Source: Aquimarina sp. BL5
GTDB taxonomy: Bacteria > Bacteroidota > Bacteroidia > Flavobacteriales > Flavobacteriaceae
Assembly (NCBI RefSeq): GCF_003443675.1
Contig: NZ_CP031963.1
Coordinates: 4,686,501 to 4,750,500 of the forward strand
DNA: 64,000 nucleotides
Direction of reading: 5' to 3'
Part shown: piece after piece, positions 15,984 through 24,790 of the stretch
Layout: each line of letters begins with the position of its first letter
Position numbering within the stretch: the stretch's first letter is position 1
The notes under the pieces: generated by a model
What the model saw: only the letters and a program-made list of their open reading frames with translations
What the model was told of the DNA's origin: nothing
Database searches by the model: none
Translations under genes and position numbers: made by a program

Positions 15984-16862
15984 ATTAGTTATTTCCATTC
16001 GCTCTCTAAACGTATTGATTTCTTTTAAGTTGCTGTTTTTCAGTTTATATGAATAAAATCGTTTCTGACCAATAGACATTGATATTTCAAATGGTGTTTT
16101 AATTGTACTATTTTCTAACTCTTCTTCAATTAAATGTTTTGGTACAATACTGAAACCTTGATTGTGTTTTATAGATTTTATAATATCTATATAAGATGGT
16201 AATATATATCTTGAGACAATTTTGGGTGTGATATTGAATCTTGTTTCCCAAAACTTTTTTAAATCATCTTGCTCATTATCAAAAGTGAACCAAGTTTGTT
16301 TATGTAGCCATTTGATGAGTTGTTTTTCATCTTTTTTTAAATCTTCTGGAATTTCAATATCATTTGAGCAAATTATCATCAATTCTTCATTTTTAAAAAA
16401 AGTAAATTCATGGTCGTATTTAAAGTGCTTTTTTATTCCTACAAGTAATTGAACTTTATCAGCCTCAAGAGCTTCAACTAATTCTTTTTCATTACCAAAA
16501 CATGTAACGATATACATATCGAAAGAATATATTACATGTCTTAATTCTTTCCTGAAAATATCTGTGGTACAACCAATTGTTATCGCATGGCGTTGTTTTT
16601 TTACTCTTTGGTTTGAATAATATTCTACTTTCTCTAGTTCTTGCAATGGGGTCTTTATTTGAGAATAGTAAAACCTACCATACTCAGTTGGGGTTAATTT
16701 ACGTGTAGTTCTTTCAAATAATTTTTTTCCAATATGATTTTCCAGTGCGGCTAAATGCTTACTTACCCCAGGTTGAGTCATATTTAATTTTGTAGAAGCT
16801 TCTGTTATGTTTTTACATTCATATATTTTACTAAAAGTTCTCAACCATTCTAAATTAATCAT
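15969..16862 (-). CDS. LysR-type transcriptional regulator
   Basis: I choose the ATG at 16862 because the protein then begins MINLEWLRTFSKIYECKN, the standard LysR start. The longer frame adds 15 hydrophobic residues of promoter DNA. The N-terminal winged HTH (ITEASTKLNMTQPGVSKHLA, LFERTTRKLTPTEYGR) is complete. A LysR substrate-binding domain of normal length follows. It is divergent from the flavoprotein gene with 79 bases between the starts, the classical arrangement for a regulator and its target. Confidence 0.9.
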   Translation of the reverse strand: MINLEWLRTFSKIYECKNITEASTKLNMTQPGVSKHLAALENHIGKKLFERTTRKLTPTEYGRFYYSQIKTPLQELEKVEYYSNQRVKKQRHAITIGCTTDIFRKELRHVIYSFDMYIVTCFGNEKELVEALEADKVQLLVGIKKHFKYDHEFTFFKNEELMIICSNDIEIPEDLKKDEKQLIKWLHKQTWFTFDNEQDDLKKFWETRFNITPKIVSRYILPSYIDIIKSIKHNQGFSIVPKHLIEEELENSTIKTPFEISMSIGQKRFYSYKLKNSNLKEINTFRERMEITNTNNL

Positions 16863-16941
16863 AACTATAGTTATTAATTGGCTAACTAAAATAATTAAAA
16901 TTATCAATAGGTTCTAGTTACTTTTGAAAAAAAAAGAAATC

Positions 16942-17562
16942 ATGACAAAAACTTTAGTTATTAATTATACACCTAGAAATGGCTCGTACACAAAAATCCT
17001 ATTTGACGAATTTGTTAAATCGGCAAGAGGAAAAACAGAATTAATTCACATAGATTTATCTGAAACGCCCCCAGATTTATTATTGGTAGAAAATCTTAAT
17101 TTGATAATGGAATGGAATAAAGGGAAAAGATATTTTTCAAAGTCTGAACTCTCTCTTTTATCAAATCATCATAGATATATAAATCAAATACTAGAAGTAG
17201 ATAATATTGTTGTAGCTTTTCCTATTTACAACTTTACCTTACCTGCTACGGTTAAAGCTTGGATTGATGCTATTGTAGTAAGTGATAAGACATTTTCTTT
17301 TAGTCCCGAAATAGGATTTAAAGGTCTATGCACTAATAAAAAAGCATTATCTATTATTGTAAGTGGTTTTGACTACAGTAATTCTGATGATGTAAAGGAA
17401 TTTGCTTCATCAACAATAAAACAGAATTTTGATTTTATGGGAATAACATCGGAACAAATTTTAGCTTTTGGTGTTGACCAAAATAGAGATAGACTAGATT
17501 CAATTTTAAATAAGGCGAAATCAGAAATTAAGGAATTAGTAGATAGTTGGTTTCCTAATTAG
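16942..17562 (+). CDS. Flavodoxin-fold NAD(P)H oxidoreductase (azoreductase-like)
   Basis: The ATG at 16942 gives MTKTLVINYTPRNGSYTKIL, the flavin phosphate-binding start of the family. A TTG six codons upstream is less likely. The motif FPIYNFTLPATVKAWID followed by the FSF segment is diagnostic of FMN-dependent NAD(P)H dehydrogenase / AzoR-like enzymes, which reduce quinones or azo compounds. It is divergent from and probably controlled by the LysR gene. It is the only plus-strand module gene in this part. Confidence 0.85.
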   Translation: MTKTLVINYTPRNGSYTKILFDEFVKSARGKTELIHIDLSETPPDLLLVENLNLIMEWNKGKRYFSKSELSLLSNHHRYINQILEVDNIVVAFPIYNFTLPATVKAWIDAIVVSDKTFSFSPEIGFKGLCTNKKALSIIVSGFDYSNSDDVKEFASSTIKQNFDFMGITSEQILAFGVDQNRDRLDSILNKAKSEIKELVDSWFPN

Positions 17563-17700
17563 TGCTAACATTTAGGATAAGAAACACAGGGCAGGTGATG
17601 AGCGATACGTTTCGGGCTGGTACTAAGCCAAATATAATTGTTGTCTTTTCGTATTTCATATTTAGAACAAGAATGTGGTATAGACAGCATTTACCTGTGT
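17563..17700. repeat. Spacer repeat, family A, shortened
   Basis: The left end GCTAACATTTAGGATAAG and block GAAACACAGGGCAGGTGATGAG are followed by ACTAAGCCAAATATAAT. The central hairpin and right part are much reduced. It sits downstream of both the flavoprotein gene and the LRR gene. Confidence 0.55.
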
Positions 17701-19250
17701 CTACGTTTATCATGTTTGTGAAATATGATATATAGGTCGGGGTATAAAGCGTTAATCTCATCCTGTTTATCATAATCCTCATATCCTACAATATTATTAT
17801 TATTATAAACAAATAGTTTTAAATTTTTTAAGTTTTTTACAGAAGAGGATGGTATAGAATTTAGATTATTACTGCATAAATCAATAACTCTAAGGTTACT
17901 TAAGGATGATAAATCTGGCAGGGTTTCAATTTTATTTTTTGTCAAAAACAATTTTACTAAGCTTTTCATATCTAATACCCAATTAGGGAACTCTGTTAAA
18001 CCAGATTCAGATAAATTAATTTCGTTTAGATTCAATCTTCTAATTTCCTCAGAATTCTCTAGAATTACTTGTGGCTTAACACCAATATTCCTCAATTTTT
18101 TTAAGTTTCTAAATGTTTTTGGTAATTTTATTTTCCCAGAAAAACTTATGTATTCTAAGTTAATTAATAAACCTATGGAATTAGGTATTTTTTCTATTTG
18201 ATTCTCATGCAAATTTAACCTTTCCAGGCTCTTCAATTTGCCAATGGACTCAGGTAAAAAATTTAATTGGTTATTGGAAAAATATAAATAACGTAGCTTT
18301 TTAAGCTTGTATATTGATTCGGGTATTTTTTTTATTCTATTGTTAGTGAAATCAAGTATTTCTAAGTTTGGTAATTCTCCAATCCATTCTGGAATATCTA
18401 GAAGTTGATTATTTGAGAGATCTAATTCGATTAAGTTTTTATATGATTTAATCTCTAAAGGAACTTCCACGAGGTCTTTATTATTTAGATTTAATATTTT
18501 AATATCCAAAGGGTTTGAATTATTATCGATTCCATTTATCTCTTTTCCTTTTTCAGGTAATTTTGATAAAGGCAGGTCGGCAAGAGAAACGAGGATACTT
18601 TTTATTTTGGTTCCTTCAATGTCTAATTTTTCTAGCTTTTTAAGTTTTTTTAATGATTCTGGTAAACTAGCAATGTTTGTATGAGATATATTTAATATGC
18701 GTAAATCATTTAAGTTGCCTATATTTTCTGGTAACTTATTAATCCCGCTATCAGCGATGTTCAGTATTTTTAAACTCTTAATTTCGCCTAAAAAGTCAGG
18801 TGATTGATCTATTGTATTTTCAGCTATGCTTAGTACTTCTAGTTTTTTTAGTTCACTAATATTTATGGGTATTTTTGAAAAGCTATTATTATCTAGATAT
18901 AAGCGTCTTAAATTTTTAAGTTGAGTAATAAAGTCTGGAATCTTTACTAATCCACCCCTAATTACAAGTTCCTCTAAGTTTTTTAGTTCTGTAATGGATT
19001 TAGGAATTCCCCTAGAGACCCTCTTTGGATTTAAATAAAGTCTTATTACACTTTCTTTGTTGGCTAAAGCCTCTTCCATTGAAGTATATTGTTTTATTTT
19101 TGAGTATGGAGGATTATGTTCTCCAGACATAGGTTTTATATTTCCTATTTTTAAACGATTAAGTTTAATTAATTTATTTTCTGAAGATACTTGACCTGAA
19201 CATTGAAAAAGAAAACCAATAATAGTAATTATAGATATATATATCTTCAT
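17691..19250 (-). CDS. Exported leucine-rich-repeat protein
   Basis: This 519-residue protein has an N-terminal hydrophobic segment (IYISIITIIGFLFQCSGQ). The Cys at 17 may be a lipobox, but the preceding residues are not canonical. Residues ~65-500 are almost entirely ~23-residue LRRs of the LxxLxxLxLxxNxLxxIPxxI type (e.g. LEILDFTNNRIKKIPESIYK). This is the common bacterial or plant-like subtype used for protein binding. The C-terminal tail is basic (HKHDKRRHR) and overlaps the spacer repeat. The binding partner is unknown. Confidence 0.8.
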   Translation of the reverse strand: MKIYISIITIIGFLFQCSGQVSSENKLIKLNRLKIGNIKPMSGEHNPPYSKIKQYTSMEEALANKESVIRLYLNPKRVSRGIPKSITELKNLEELVIRGGLVKIPDFITQLKNLRRLYLDNNSFSKIPINISELKKLEVLSIAENTIDQSPDFLGEIKSLKILNIADSGINKLPENIGNLNDLRILNISHTNIASLPESLKKLKKLEKLDIEGTKIKSILVSLADLPLSKLPEKGKEINGIDNNSNPLDIKILNLNNKDLVEVPLEIKSYKNLIELDLSNNQLLDIPEWIGELPNLEILDFTNNRIKKIPESIYKLKKLRYLYFSNNQLNFLPESIGKLKSLERLNLHENQIEKIPNSIGLLINLEYISFSGKIKLPKTFRNLKKLRNIGVKPQVILENSEEIRRLNLNEINLSESGLTEFPNWVLDMKSLVKLFLTKNKIETLPDLSSLSNLRVIDLCSNNLNSIPSSSVKNLKNLKLFVYNNNNIVGYEDYDKQDEINALYPDLYIIFHKHDKRRHR

Positions 19251-19311
19251 GTATAATTTATATTTATTTAATAGCTAATTTTTAAGGCATATAAACCATC
19301 GCTTTTATATG

Positions 19312-19450
19312 AAGCACAACGTGGTAGTGTATGATTAGTTGTGTTGGCTACGTATAAAATAATAAAAGAAAACTAACCAGAGGAGGATCTGTAGGATTTT
19401 TCGAGTAGGCGAGAACCCAACTATTAATTATAACAGTGTTGGCAACCGTT
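19312..19450. repeat. Spacer repeat, family B
   Basis: It begins AAGCACAACGTGGTAGTGT. The part AGTAGGCGAGAACCCAACTA is shared with the repeats at 5816 and 27130. It ends ATAACAGTGTTGGCAACCG. This is the uninterrupted form of the ends that are split by IS1182 in the other two copies. Confidence 0.65.
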
Positions 19451-20543
19451 ACTTAACTCCTCTATTTAAAATTATCAACTCCTTGTTTTTAATTTCTCTA
19501 TTTGTCATTGGATAAAAGGCAACAGCATAATTATATTCAGTTGTTTTATTAATACTTGAAATAACTAATTTATCATTCTCCATCTGTAATACTTCGTTTG
19601 TCAAAAGGTTTTTAAATCCTTGCTCTCCTTTGCTGTAAAAAAACTCTAAAACCTGTTCGTTTTTGATCGTAAACCAACCATTACCAAACTCATTATTAAA
19701 TTGTGTAACGAAGGTATCTTTTGCAATTTTTATAGGTTGCCAAGTATTATAAAACTTCTCTTTAATATCTATTAATTCTATATTTTCAGTTGTTCCATTA
19801 ATTGAAATTACTTCGATAGAAACTTTTCCGTTCTCTTCACATAAAATATATGAATCTTGTTCAAATGATAAACTTAATATCTCCCAAAAAAAGTCCTTAC
19901 TTGATTTGATTGTCCTATCTTTTAATACATTCCCTTTTTCATCAATTTGGCGATGTATCCAAACATTATTATCATTTGTTAATAAATGGATTTCATCATT
20001 TGATATAAATATCTTATTGTTTCTCGGAAGTGGAACTTTTATATTATGCTTCTTTTTTACTTTGTCATTCTTAAATTCGATAGCGAGTAGTTTATCAGGT
20101 TTTTTGTCAGACCAAATATCTACGTCATAAAAAATTGAAAATTGATTTGAGGTTCCAATGAAATTTCCCGTAAAAGGTCTGTTCCCTTTCGGTATTTCTG
20201 TATTCTCTCTATTAAAAATGGGAATGCTAATTTCTAATTCCTTGTCAGGATGATACGGAACAACCGAAATATAATTTTTTTGATCTGGGCTTAAAAACAG
20301 TGTTGGTAAAATCCCATCACCTTCAACAAAACTTTCTACATTTCCGTCTGTGTCAACAACTGTATAGACTAAATTATATGTTCCATCTTCTTTATAAATA
20401 TAATTTGCTAAAAAAGTTTTTTCTTCAAATGAAATACTTTCTTTTGAAGAAATTTCTATGCTGGTAACTAAATTTGTTAATACTCCAAATTCGGTCTTTT
20501 TAACTCTAGACTTAAATGGATTTATACTATTAATGTTTTTCAT
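19449..20543 (-). CDS. Hypothetical beta-propeller-like protein
   Basis: I choose the ATG at 20543 (MKNINSINPFKSRVKKTEFG). The longer frame to 20630 adds 29 residues encoded by a spacer repeat. The resulting ~364-residue protein has no signal peptide. It consists of repeated strand-rich segments with acidic turns (NNKIFISNDEIHLLTNDNN, WEILSLSFEQDSYILCEENG), consistent with a beta-propeller. I do not recognise the family. Its stop lies at the spacer-repeat end. Confidence 0.55.
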   Translation of the reverse strand: MKNINSINPFKSRVKKTEFGVLTNLVTSIEISSKESISFEEKTFLANYIYKEDGTYNLVYTVVDTDGNVESFVEGDGILPTLFLSPDQKNYISVVPYHPDKELEISIPIFNRENTEIPKGNRPFTGNFIGTSNQFSIFYDVDIWSDKKPDKLLAIEFKNDKVKKKHNIKVPLPRNNKIFISNDEIHLLTNDNNVWIHRQIDEKGNVLKDRTIKSSKDFFWEILSLSFEQDSYILCEENGKVSIEVISINGTTENIELIDIKEKFYNTWQPIKIAKDTFVTQFNNEFGNGWFTIKNEQVLEFFYSKGEQGFKNLLTNEVLQMENDKLVISSINKTTEYNYAVAFYPMTNREIKNKELIILNRGVK

Positions 20544-20567
20544 ATTTAGTTTTGAGTTGTTTTGTAT

Positions 20568-20650
20568 TACTGCCAACGTTTCTTGTATGTTGCGTTTGCA
20601 TGTATCGCAGGGTGCAAATGAATTATACAAACTATTAGCAAATGTTATTT
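20568..20650. repeat. Spacer repeat, short form
   Basis: Only the outer parts are present: ACTGCCAACGTTTCTTGTATG, then an ATACAAACTATTAGC-type end. It is ~80 bp long. The inner TTGCGTTTGCATG/GGTGCAAATG region could form a small hairpin. Confidence 0.45.
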
Positions 20651-21700
20651 GATTATAAGTTTAGTCACCTGTTTATTATCATACAACAAAAAATATAGTC
20701 CACTTTTCAAGCTCTCAACGTTTAATTTATAATTATTTGAGATATTTTTAGACATTATTTTCTTGCCTAAACGGTCTATTACATCTATTCTAACGGATTT
20801 ATTTAATCCCACGAAATTTATATAATTAGAAGCAGGGTTTGGATAGTAGTTTAGTTTTTTTTCATTATCAACTATATTTAGGTCTTCGATATTTAATGTG
20901 TTATCAGTAAATTTCGATATTTTTAATCCATTCAATTCGGACATAAAAAAATCATTTCCATTTTTAACAATTCCTACAGGACCATTCAACCCCATAATAA
21001 AGTTAGTAGCAATAGGATTTGAGTTTGATATATCTGCTTTTGAAATTCTGTTTGCTCCAATTTCGGCAATAAATAAATCATTCCCCTCAAGAAATATTCC
21101 AACTGGGATGTTTAATCCGGTTACAACATCAGTAGTTGTTGGATTAGGATCAGCAATATTAATTTTTGAAATTTTATTGGCACCAGTTTCTGAGATATAC
21201 AAATCATTACCATTTAGAATTATTTTAGCAGGACTACTAAGCCCAGTAATAACATCGGTTTTAGTAGGATTAACATCTGTTAGATTAATTTTAGCTATTT
21301 TATTTGCGTCTATTTCAGCAATATATAATTCGTCTCCATTTAAAGCTATTCCAGTTGGTCCGGTTAATCCAGTAATAATATCAATGGCAACGGGCGTTGT
21401 AGTTGTCAAATCCACTTTAAATATTTTATCTAAAGTTGATTCAGCCACAATTAGGTCAGTCCCATTTATAATCATTCCATAAGGTCCTTCTAATCCAGTT
21501 ATAAAATCTATAGCAATTGGAGAGGAATCTGTCATATTTATTTTTCGAATAACATCCTGATCTGAGATAAATAGATCGTTCCCATTAATTATTAGATCGG
21601 TAGGCTCATTTAAGCCAGTAATCACATCTGACAATTGCGCTTTTACTGCATTAGAAATTAATAAAATTAAGATTAGTAAAAAATAGTATTTGTTTTTCAT
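20645..21700 (-). CDS. T9SS-secreted beta-propeller protein
   Basis: This 351-residue protein has a signal peptide ending NAVKAQ and six near-identical ~44-residue blades of the form TGLxxPxGIxLNGNDLYIAE...ANKISKINxxDxNP (an NHL/SMP-30-like propeller). A type A T9SS sorting domain follows, LNYYPNPASNYINF to GLYFLLYDNKQVTKLIIK. It should be exported through the outer membrane and attached to the surface or released. The blades are similar even at DNA level, suggesting recent internal duplication. The ligand is unknown. Confidence 0.85.
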   Translation of the reverse strand: MKNKYYFLLILILLISNAVKAQLSDVITGLNEPTDLIINGNDLFISDQDVIRKINMTDSSPIAIDFITGLEGPYGMIINGTDLIVAESTLDKIFKVDLTTTTPVAIDIITGLTGPTGIALNGDELYIAEIDANKIAKINLTDVNPTKTDVITGLSSPAKIILNGNDLYISETGANKISKINIADPNPTTTDVVTGLNIPVGIFLEGNDLFIAEIGANRISKADISNSNPIATNFIMGLNGPVGIVKNGNDFFMSELNGLKISKFTDNTLNIEDLNIVDNEKKLNYYPNPASNYINFVGLNKSVRIDVIDRLGKKIMSKNISNNYKLNVESLKSGLYFLLYDNKQVTKLIIK

Positions 21701-21826
21701 ATTATTTTGTTTTTAATATTTGCTGTATATAGTTTTAGCAATGTACTATTTAAACGTCAATTTATTAATCATTTTATTAAATTCGGTTTCATTAACTTTA
21801 TGTCCCGGCAATTATAAGTGTTTATA

Positions 21827-22021
21827 TTATTTAATTTGCTCAGAAATACTTCTCGGAGATGGGAATCGGATTACACCTTTAAAGTTATTAGCATTTGTCC
21901 AAAAAGTTTTAATAACCCATTTTTCAATTTGCATTGAAATTACATTGATATAACTTTCTGAATTAGTATTTTCTATTCTTCTTAATTCATTATCGGATTC
22001 AGTGAAATTTGATTCCGTCAT
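21827..22021 (-). pseudogene. Fragmented small gene
   Basis: A 64-codon frame (MTESNFTESDNELRRIENT...) ends at 21827. A second frame downstream on the same strand reads PGHKVNETEFNKMINKLTFK and stops near 21759. Together they look like one small protein with a frameshift. I do not recognise the family. The flanks at 21720-21750 (TATATAGTTTTAGCAATG) and 22085-22276 are spacer-repeat-like, so this is probably a decayed module. Confidence 0.35.
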
Positions 22022-22084
22022 GCCTTTATTTTGGAAAGTAAAATATAATCTGTTTTTTAAATTGATATTTTCTTTTTTACGGGT

Positions 22085-22276
22085 TGAGTGAATGCTAGGC
22101 TTAGTAGAATAGTCTCTTTTTCAATTTGATTTATTAGGTCAGAAATTAGATCAGAGTCAGATTCTGTTTTTAGAGATTTTAAAAGCCAAATTAAAAATTT
22201 GGCAGACTTTTTAAATATACACAAACCTTTTGGATTTGTACTTATTAACTACGTTTTATACACCGTGTTGGCAATA
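22085..22276. repeat. Spacer repeat, family A
   Basis: The right half is well conserved: a perfect 8-bp hairpin GCCAAATT/AATTTGGC (22185-22203), then CAGACTTTTTAAATATAC, and the end TTTTATACACCGTGTTGGCAA. The left part is degraded. Confidence 0.6.
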
Positions 22277-22283
22277 GTTGTTT

Positions 22284-22877
22284 TTAAGTATCAGTTGGAA
22301 CATGATCCCAATCATCTCCCCAGCCAACTAACCAGCTCATTCCATACCTTCTTTCATAAACCACACTTGGGTCTAACTCAGCAGGCATTTCTTTTTCAAA
22401 AATTCCAAATAATTGAGCATCTCTAACTCTCCAATGCTGATTATACAGTTCTTCTTCCATATTATTAAGGTCGGAGTCAGTTCTCAATTTAATTTTGTTT
22501 TTAAATTCATTGGGATCATTGATTATTTCTGACAATCCATTTATTGAATAAACATCAAATTTTTGGTTTAATGGAGGCATACGTTCAATCATATTTATTC
22601 CCCAAAGTAACGAAGTTAGCGCTTCTGCTCTCCAACTAAAATCTCTGATTGTATTTTGTTTAGGTGAATCCATATTTAGAAAAATAGTTTCTTGATGCGA
22701 AAGATATTTTTCAATTGAATTATTATTAAACCAATCAGTAAATTTAGAGTCATTTCCTTGATGAACTTTTCCAATAACAGCTAATAAGGCTAAAACCCTT
22801 TCTGCAACTTCTATTGGTTTTCTAACGACTATTTCATCTTCTTGTTCATCCTCAAATTCTGTTTTTATGTCACTCAT
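22284..22877 (-). CDS. DUF4272 domain protein
   Basis: This 197-residue cytoplasmic protein has the DUF4272 pattern: KPIEVAERVLALLAVIG, then YLSHQETIFL, then FSWRAEALTSLLWGINMIE, and a C-terminal NQHWRVRDAQLFG. DUF4272 proteins occur as single genes in many bacteria and near polymorphic-toxin immunity proteins. The biochemical role is unknown. It stands alone between a spacer repeat and the IS110 element. Confidence 0.8.
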   Translation of the reverse strand: MSDIKTEFEDEQEDEIVVRKPIEVAERVLALLAVIGKVHQGNDSKFTDWFNNNSIEKYLSHQETIFLNMDSPKQNTIRDFSWRAEALTSLLWGINMIERMPPLNQKFDVYSINGLSEIINDPNEFKNKIKLRTDSDLNNMEEELYNQHWRVRDAQLFGIFEKEMPAELDPSVVYERRYGMSWLVGWGDDWDHVPTDT

Positions 22878-22934
22878 TTTTTTGGATTTCCTTTTTTTAA
22901 CCAGTTCTACATTTTTCTCTAATTCTGACTAACG

Positions 22935-24314
22935 TCAATTTTGTTTATTGATTATTATGCTGTTGTTAAACCCTAAATCTTCGGGTTTTAAGTCAAATTT
23001 ATCGATTTGTTTTTTAATTCTTTTGACAAGCCCTAGTTTTCTTTTTTGATCGAGGAATAAATATAGTTTAGGCGGTTGGTATTGTATTTTCTTAGTTATC
23101 ATATTCCATATTATTACTGCCAACTTTCTAGCTGTTGCGCTTACCGCTGAGTGCCTTCCCTTCCTGTAGGCTACTCTTCTGAAAAAATCAGAAAGATGAG
23201 TATCTTTTAAGTTTCCAATAGCATTTGCTGCTTGCCTGAGTGCTATTTTGAGTCTGTTACTTCCTTTGGGCACTCTATTACTTAGTATTTTTCCTCCAGA
23301 TATTTTGTTGTTGGGAGCCAACCTTAGCCAAGAGGTAAAATGTTTAGCAGTAGGGAATTTTTTAAAACCTTCAGGTCCAATTTCGCTCATAATGCTAAGA
23401 ATGGATGAATGACTCAATCCTTCAATTGCAAAAAGGTCAACACCATCAAAATATCTAAAAGCAATTTGATTCATATTTTTAATTTTAGGAGCATTTTTAT
23501 TGATTCTTTTATAAGTTTTTTCTGTTGTTTTGAGTTTTTTTCTTTCGGGATATTGTTTGAGTTCTTGTTTTATAAACTGCTCAATCTTTTTGTCACAAGC
23601 TTTTATGTTTCTTTGGAAGAATTGATAACTTTTGAGCTCTTGTTGCAATCCAAAAAGGAAGTCTTCTCTATTATTACCGTGTAGCGCTTTTGCAATTTCT
23701 TCTTTAGGTTTTCTACAGTTAAAATGCCGATGTTCTGCTAGGTTATATGGATCAAGATTACCTTTACAGATATCTTCAATGATTTTCATTCCAGTAAGTC
23801 CGCAAACATCTTTGACTACTACATCCAATCTGAAGTTCAGTAGTTTTAGATATTTCTGCATTTTATGTGTTGCAGATGAAGCAAGTTCAATCCAATTTGT
23901 TCTTTGTCGGCAATATGTTCGTAAATGTTCAGTAACAAGATCTGGTAGAAAACTTCCCGTAAGTAGCCCAAGAGTATGTAGTTTTTGTATCCATCTACAA
24001 TCTTTCACATCGGTCTTTTTTCCTTTGGCATTTTTAGTGAATTTCCCATTGACTAGTACTACCTCAAAACCAAAACTAATAAGTTCCGTATATAGATTCT
24101 GCCAATAATCTCCTGTAGATTCCATAGCTACAGTAGTTACATCGTTGCTCACAAACCACTCACATAATGAAGTCAAATCCTCAGCATATACGCCAAACTC
24201 TTTTACATCTTCTAACTCTTGACCAATAGCAGCATAATGAGAACGACTTCCAATATCAATTCCTGCTGCATTGAAATTCACCACATCCATTCCTAGTTTC
24301 ATTTTTCTTTCCAT
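22935..24314 (-). CDS. IS110 family DEDD transposase
   Basis: This 459-residue protein has the N-terminal RuvC-like DEDD nuclease: Asp20 in AAGIDIGSRSHYAA, Glu65 in VAMESTGDYW, and Asp102/Asp105 in KKTDVKDCRW. The C-terminal Tnp domain contains IEGLSHSSILSIMSEIG, then FTSWLRLAPNNKISGGK with the conserved serine region, then RQAANAIG. Full length and intact. This class recombines DNA under guidance of a structured RNA transcribed from the element's noncoding end. The stop codon TGA lies at the insertion boundary. Confidence 0.93.
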   Translation of the reverse strand: MERKMKLGMDVVNFNAAGIDIGSRSHYAAIGQELEDVKEFGVYAEDLTSLCEWFVSNDVTTVAMESTGDYWQNLYTELISFGFEVVLVNGKFTKNAKGKKTDVKDCRWIQKLHTLGLLTGSFLPDLVTEHLRTYCRQRTNWIELASSATHKMQKYLKLLNFRLDVVVKDVCGLTGMKIIEDICKGNLDPYNLAEHRHFNCRKPKEEIAKALHGNNREDFLFGLQQELKSYQFFQRNIKACDKKIEQFIKQELKQYPERKKLKTTEKTYKRINKNAPKIKNMNQIAFRYFDGVDLFAIEGLSHSSILSIMSEIGPEGFKKFPTAKHFTSWLRLAPNNKISGGKILSNRVPKGSNRLKIALRQAANAIGNLKDTHLSDFFRRVAYRKGRHSAVSATARKLAVIIWNMITKKIQYQPPKLYLFLDQKRKLGLVKRIKKQIDKFDLKPEDLGFNNSIIINKQN

Positions 24315-24319
24315 TTTAA

Positions 24320-24470
24320 AAAAATTAAAGATTCATAAAAAATGACCCTAAGGAAATGTAACTTTGTACTTGAAAATTATTCTGAACGGGGTAACTGAGC
24401 AATCAGTTCCACCACTGAAATTATCAACAAGCCTCTGAACCACGAATTCAGAGGCTTTTACATTTCAACC
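24320..24470 (-). ncRNA. Candidate bridge (seek) RNA of the IS110 element
   Basis: The noncoding region directly upstream of the transposase holds two neighbouring hairpins: AACTGA/TCAGTT at 24393-24408 (4-base loop), and an 11-bp stem AAGCCTCTGAA/TTCAGAGGCTT at 24429-24457 (7-base loop). IS110-group elements encode their guide RNA in this position. Loop assignments to target and donor have not been made, and the exact ends are unknown. Confidence 0.4.
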
Positions 24471-24595
24471 AGAATTACGCCCGAGCTATTATGCATCAGT
24501 TTAAAAATCGGCCTTTCATAGGATCACAATAAAGTTCGGGACTTCGTAACGTTAGCAAAAGAAATTAATAGAGTTTCTTTATGTGGAGAATTACT

Positions 24596-24790
24596 GCCAA
24601 CGTTTCGGCTATGGTTAGTACGGGAATTAAAAGTAATGAACTTTCGATTAAGCACTTACCTAAAGCGTTGTATTTTGTTTTATCTTTTTTATTTCTAAAG
24701 CCAAATCAAAAGATTTGGTGGACTTTTTAAATATACAGAACCCTTTCGGTTTAGCATTTATTAGCTATGTTTTATAAACCGTGTTGGCAA
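24596..24790. repeat. Spacer repeat, family A (most complete copy)
   Basis: It begins TGCCAACGTTTCGGCTATGG and ends CGTGTTGGCAACCG, so GCCAAC and GTTGGC form the outermost complementary pair. The central hairpin CCAAATC/GATTTGG (24701-24718) is perfect and is followed by TGGAC. GGCTATGGTTAGTACGGGAA is shared with the copy at 45654. Confidence 0.7.

Larger units (their letters stand above)
22931..24560 (-). mobile_element. IS110-family element, including candidate guide-RNA region
   Basis: One transposase gene with almost no 3' flank and ~250 bp of structured noncoding DNA upstream is the IS110-group layout. The 3' end coincides with AACGTC, the start motif of a spacer repeat (22931-22936), so the element appears inserted at a module boundary. 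The 5' end cannot be fixed because such elements lack inverted repeats. I place it before ~24560, where GTAACGTTAGC resembles the boundary again. Confidence 0.6.

Noticed and set aside
20898..21482. 194-codon plus-strand ORF
   Set aside because: It is antisense to the beta-propeller gene and mirrors its repeats; codon and composition character is that of a shadow.
20645..21700. Regular ~130-bp repeats suggesting CRISPR or a tandem array
   Set aside because: The periodicity is that of the coding repeats (beta-propeller blades); there are no identical repeats with unique spacers.
21720..21953. Plus-strand 77-codon ORF
   Set aside because: It overlaps spacer-like sequence and the minus-strand gene fragment; hydrophobic low-complexity shadow.
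23632..24108. 158-codon plus-strand ORF inside the IS110 transposase
   Set aside because: It is antisense, serine- and leucine-rich shadow, with no family resemblance.
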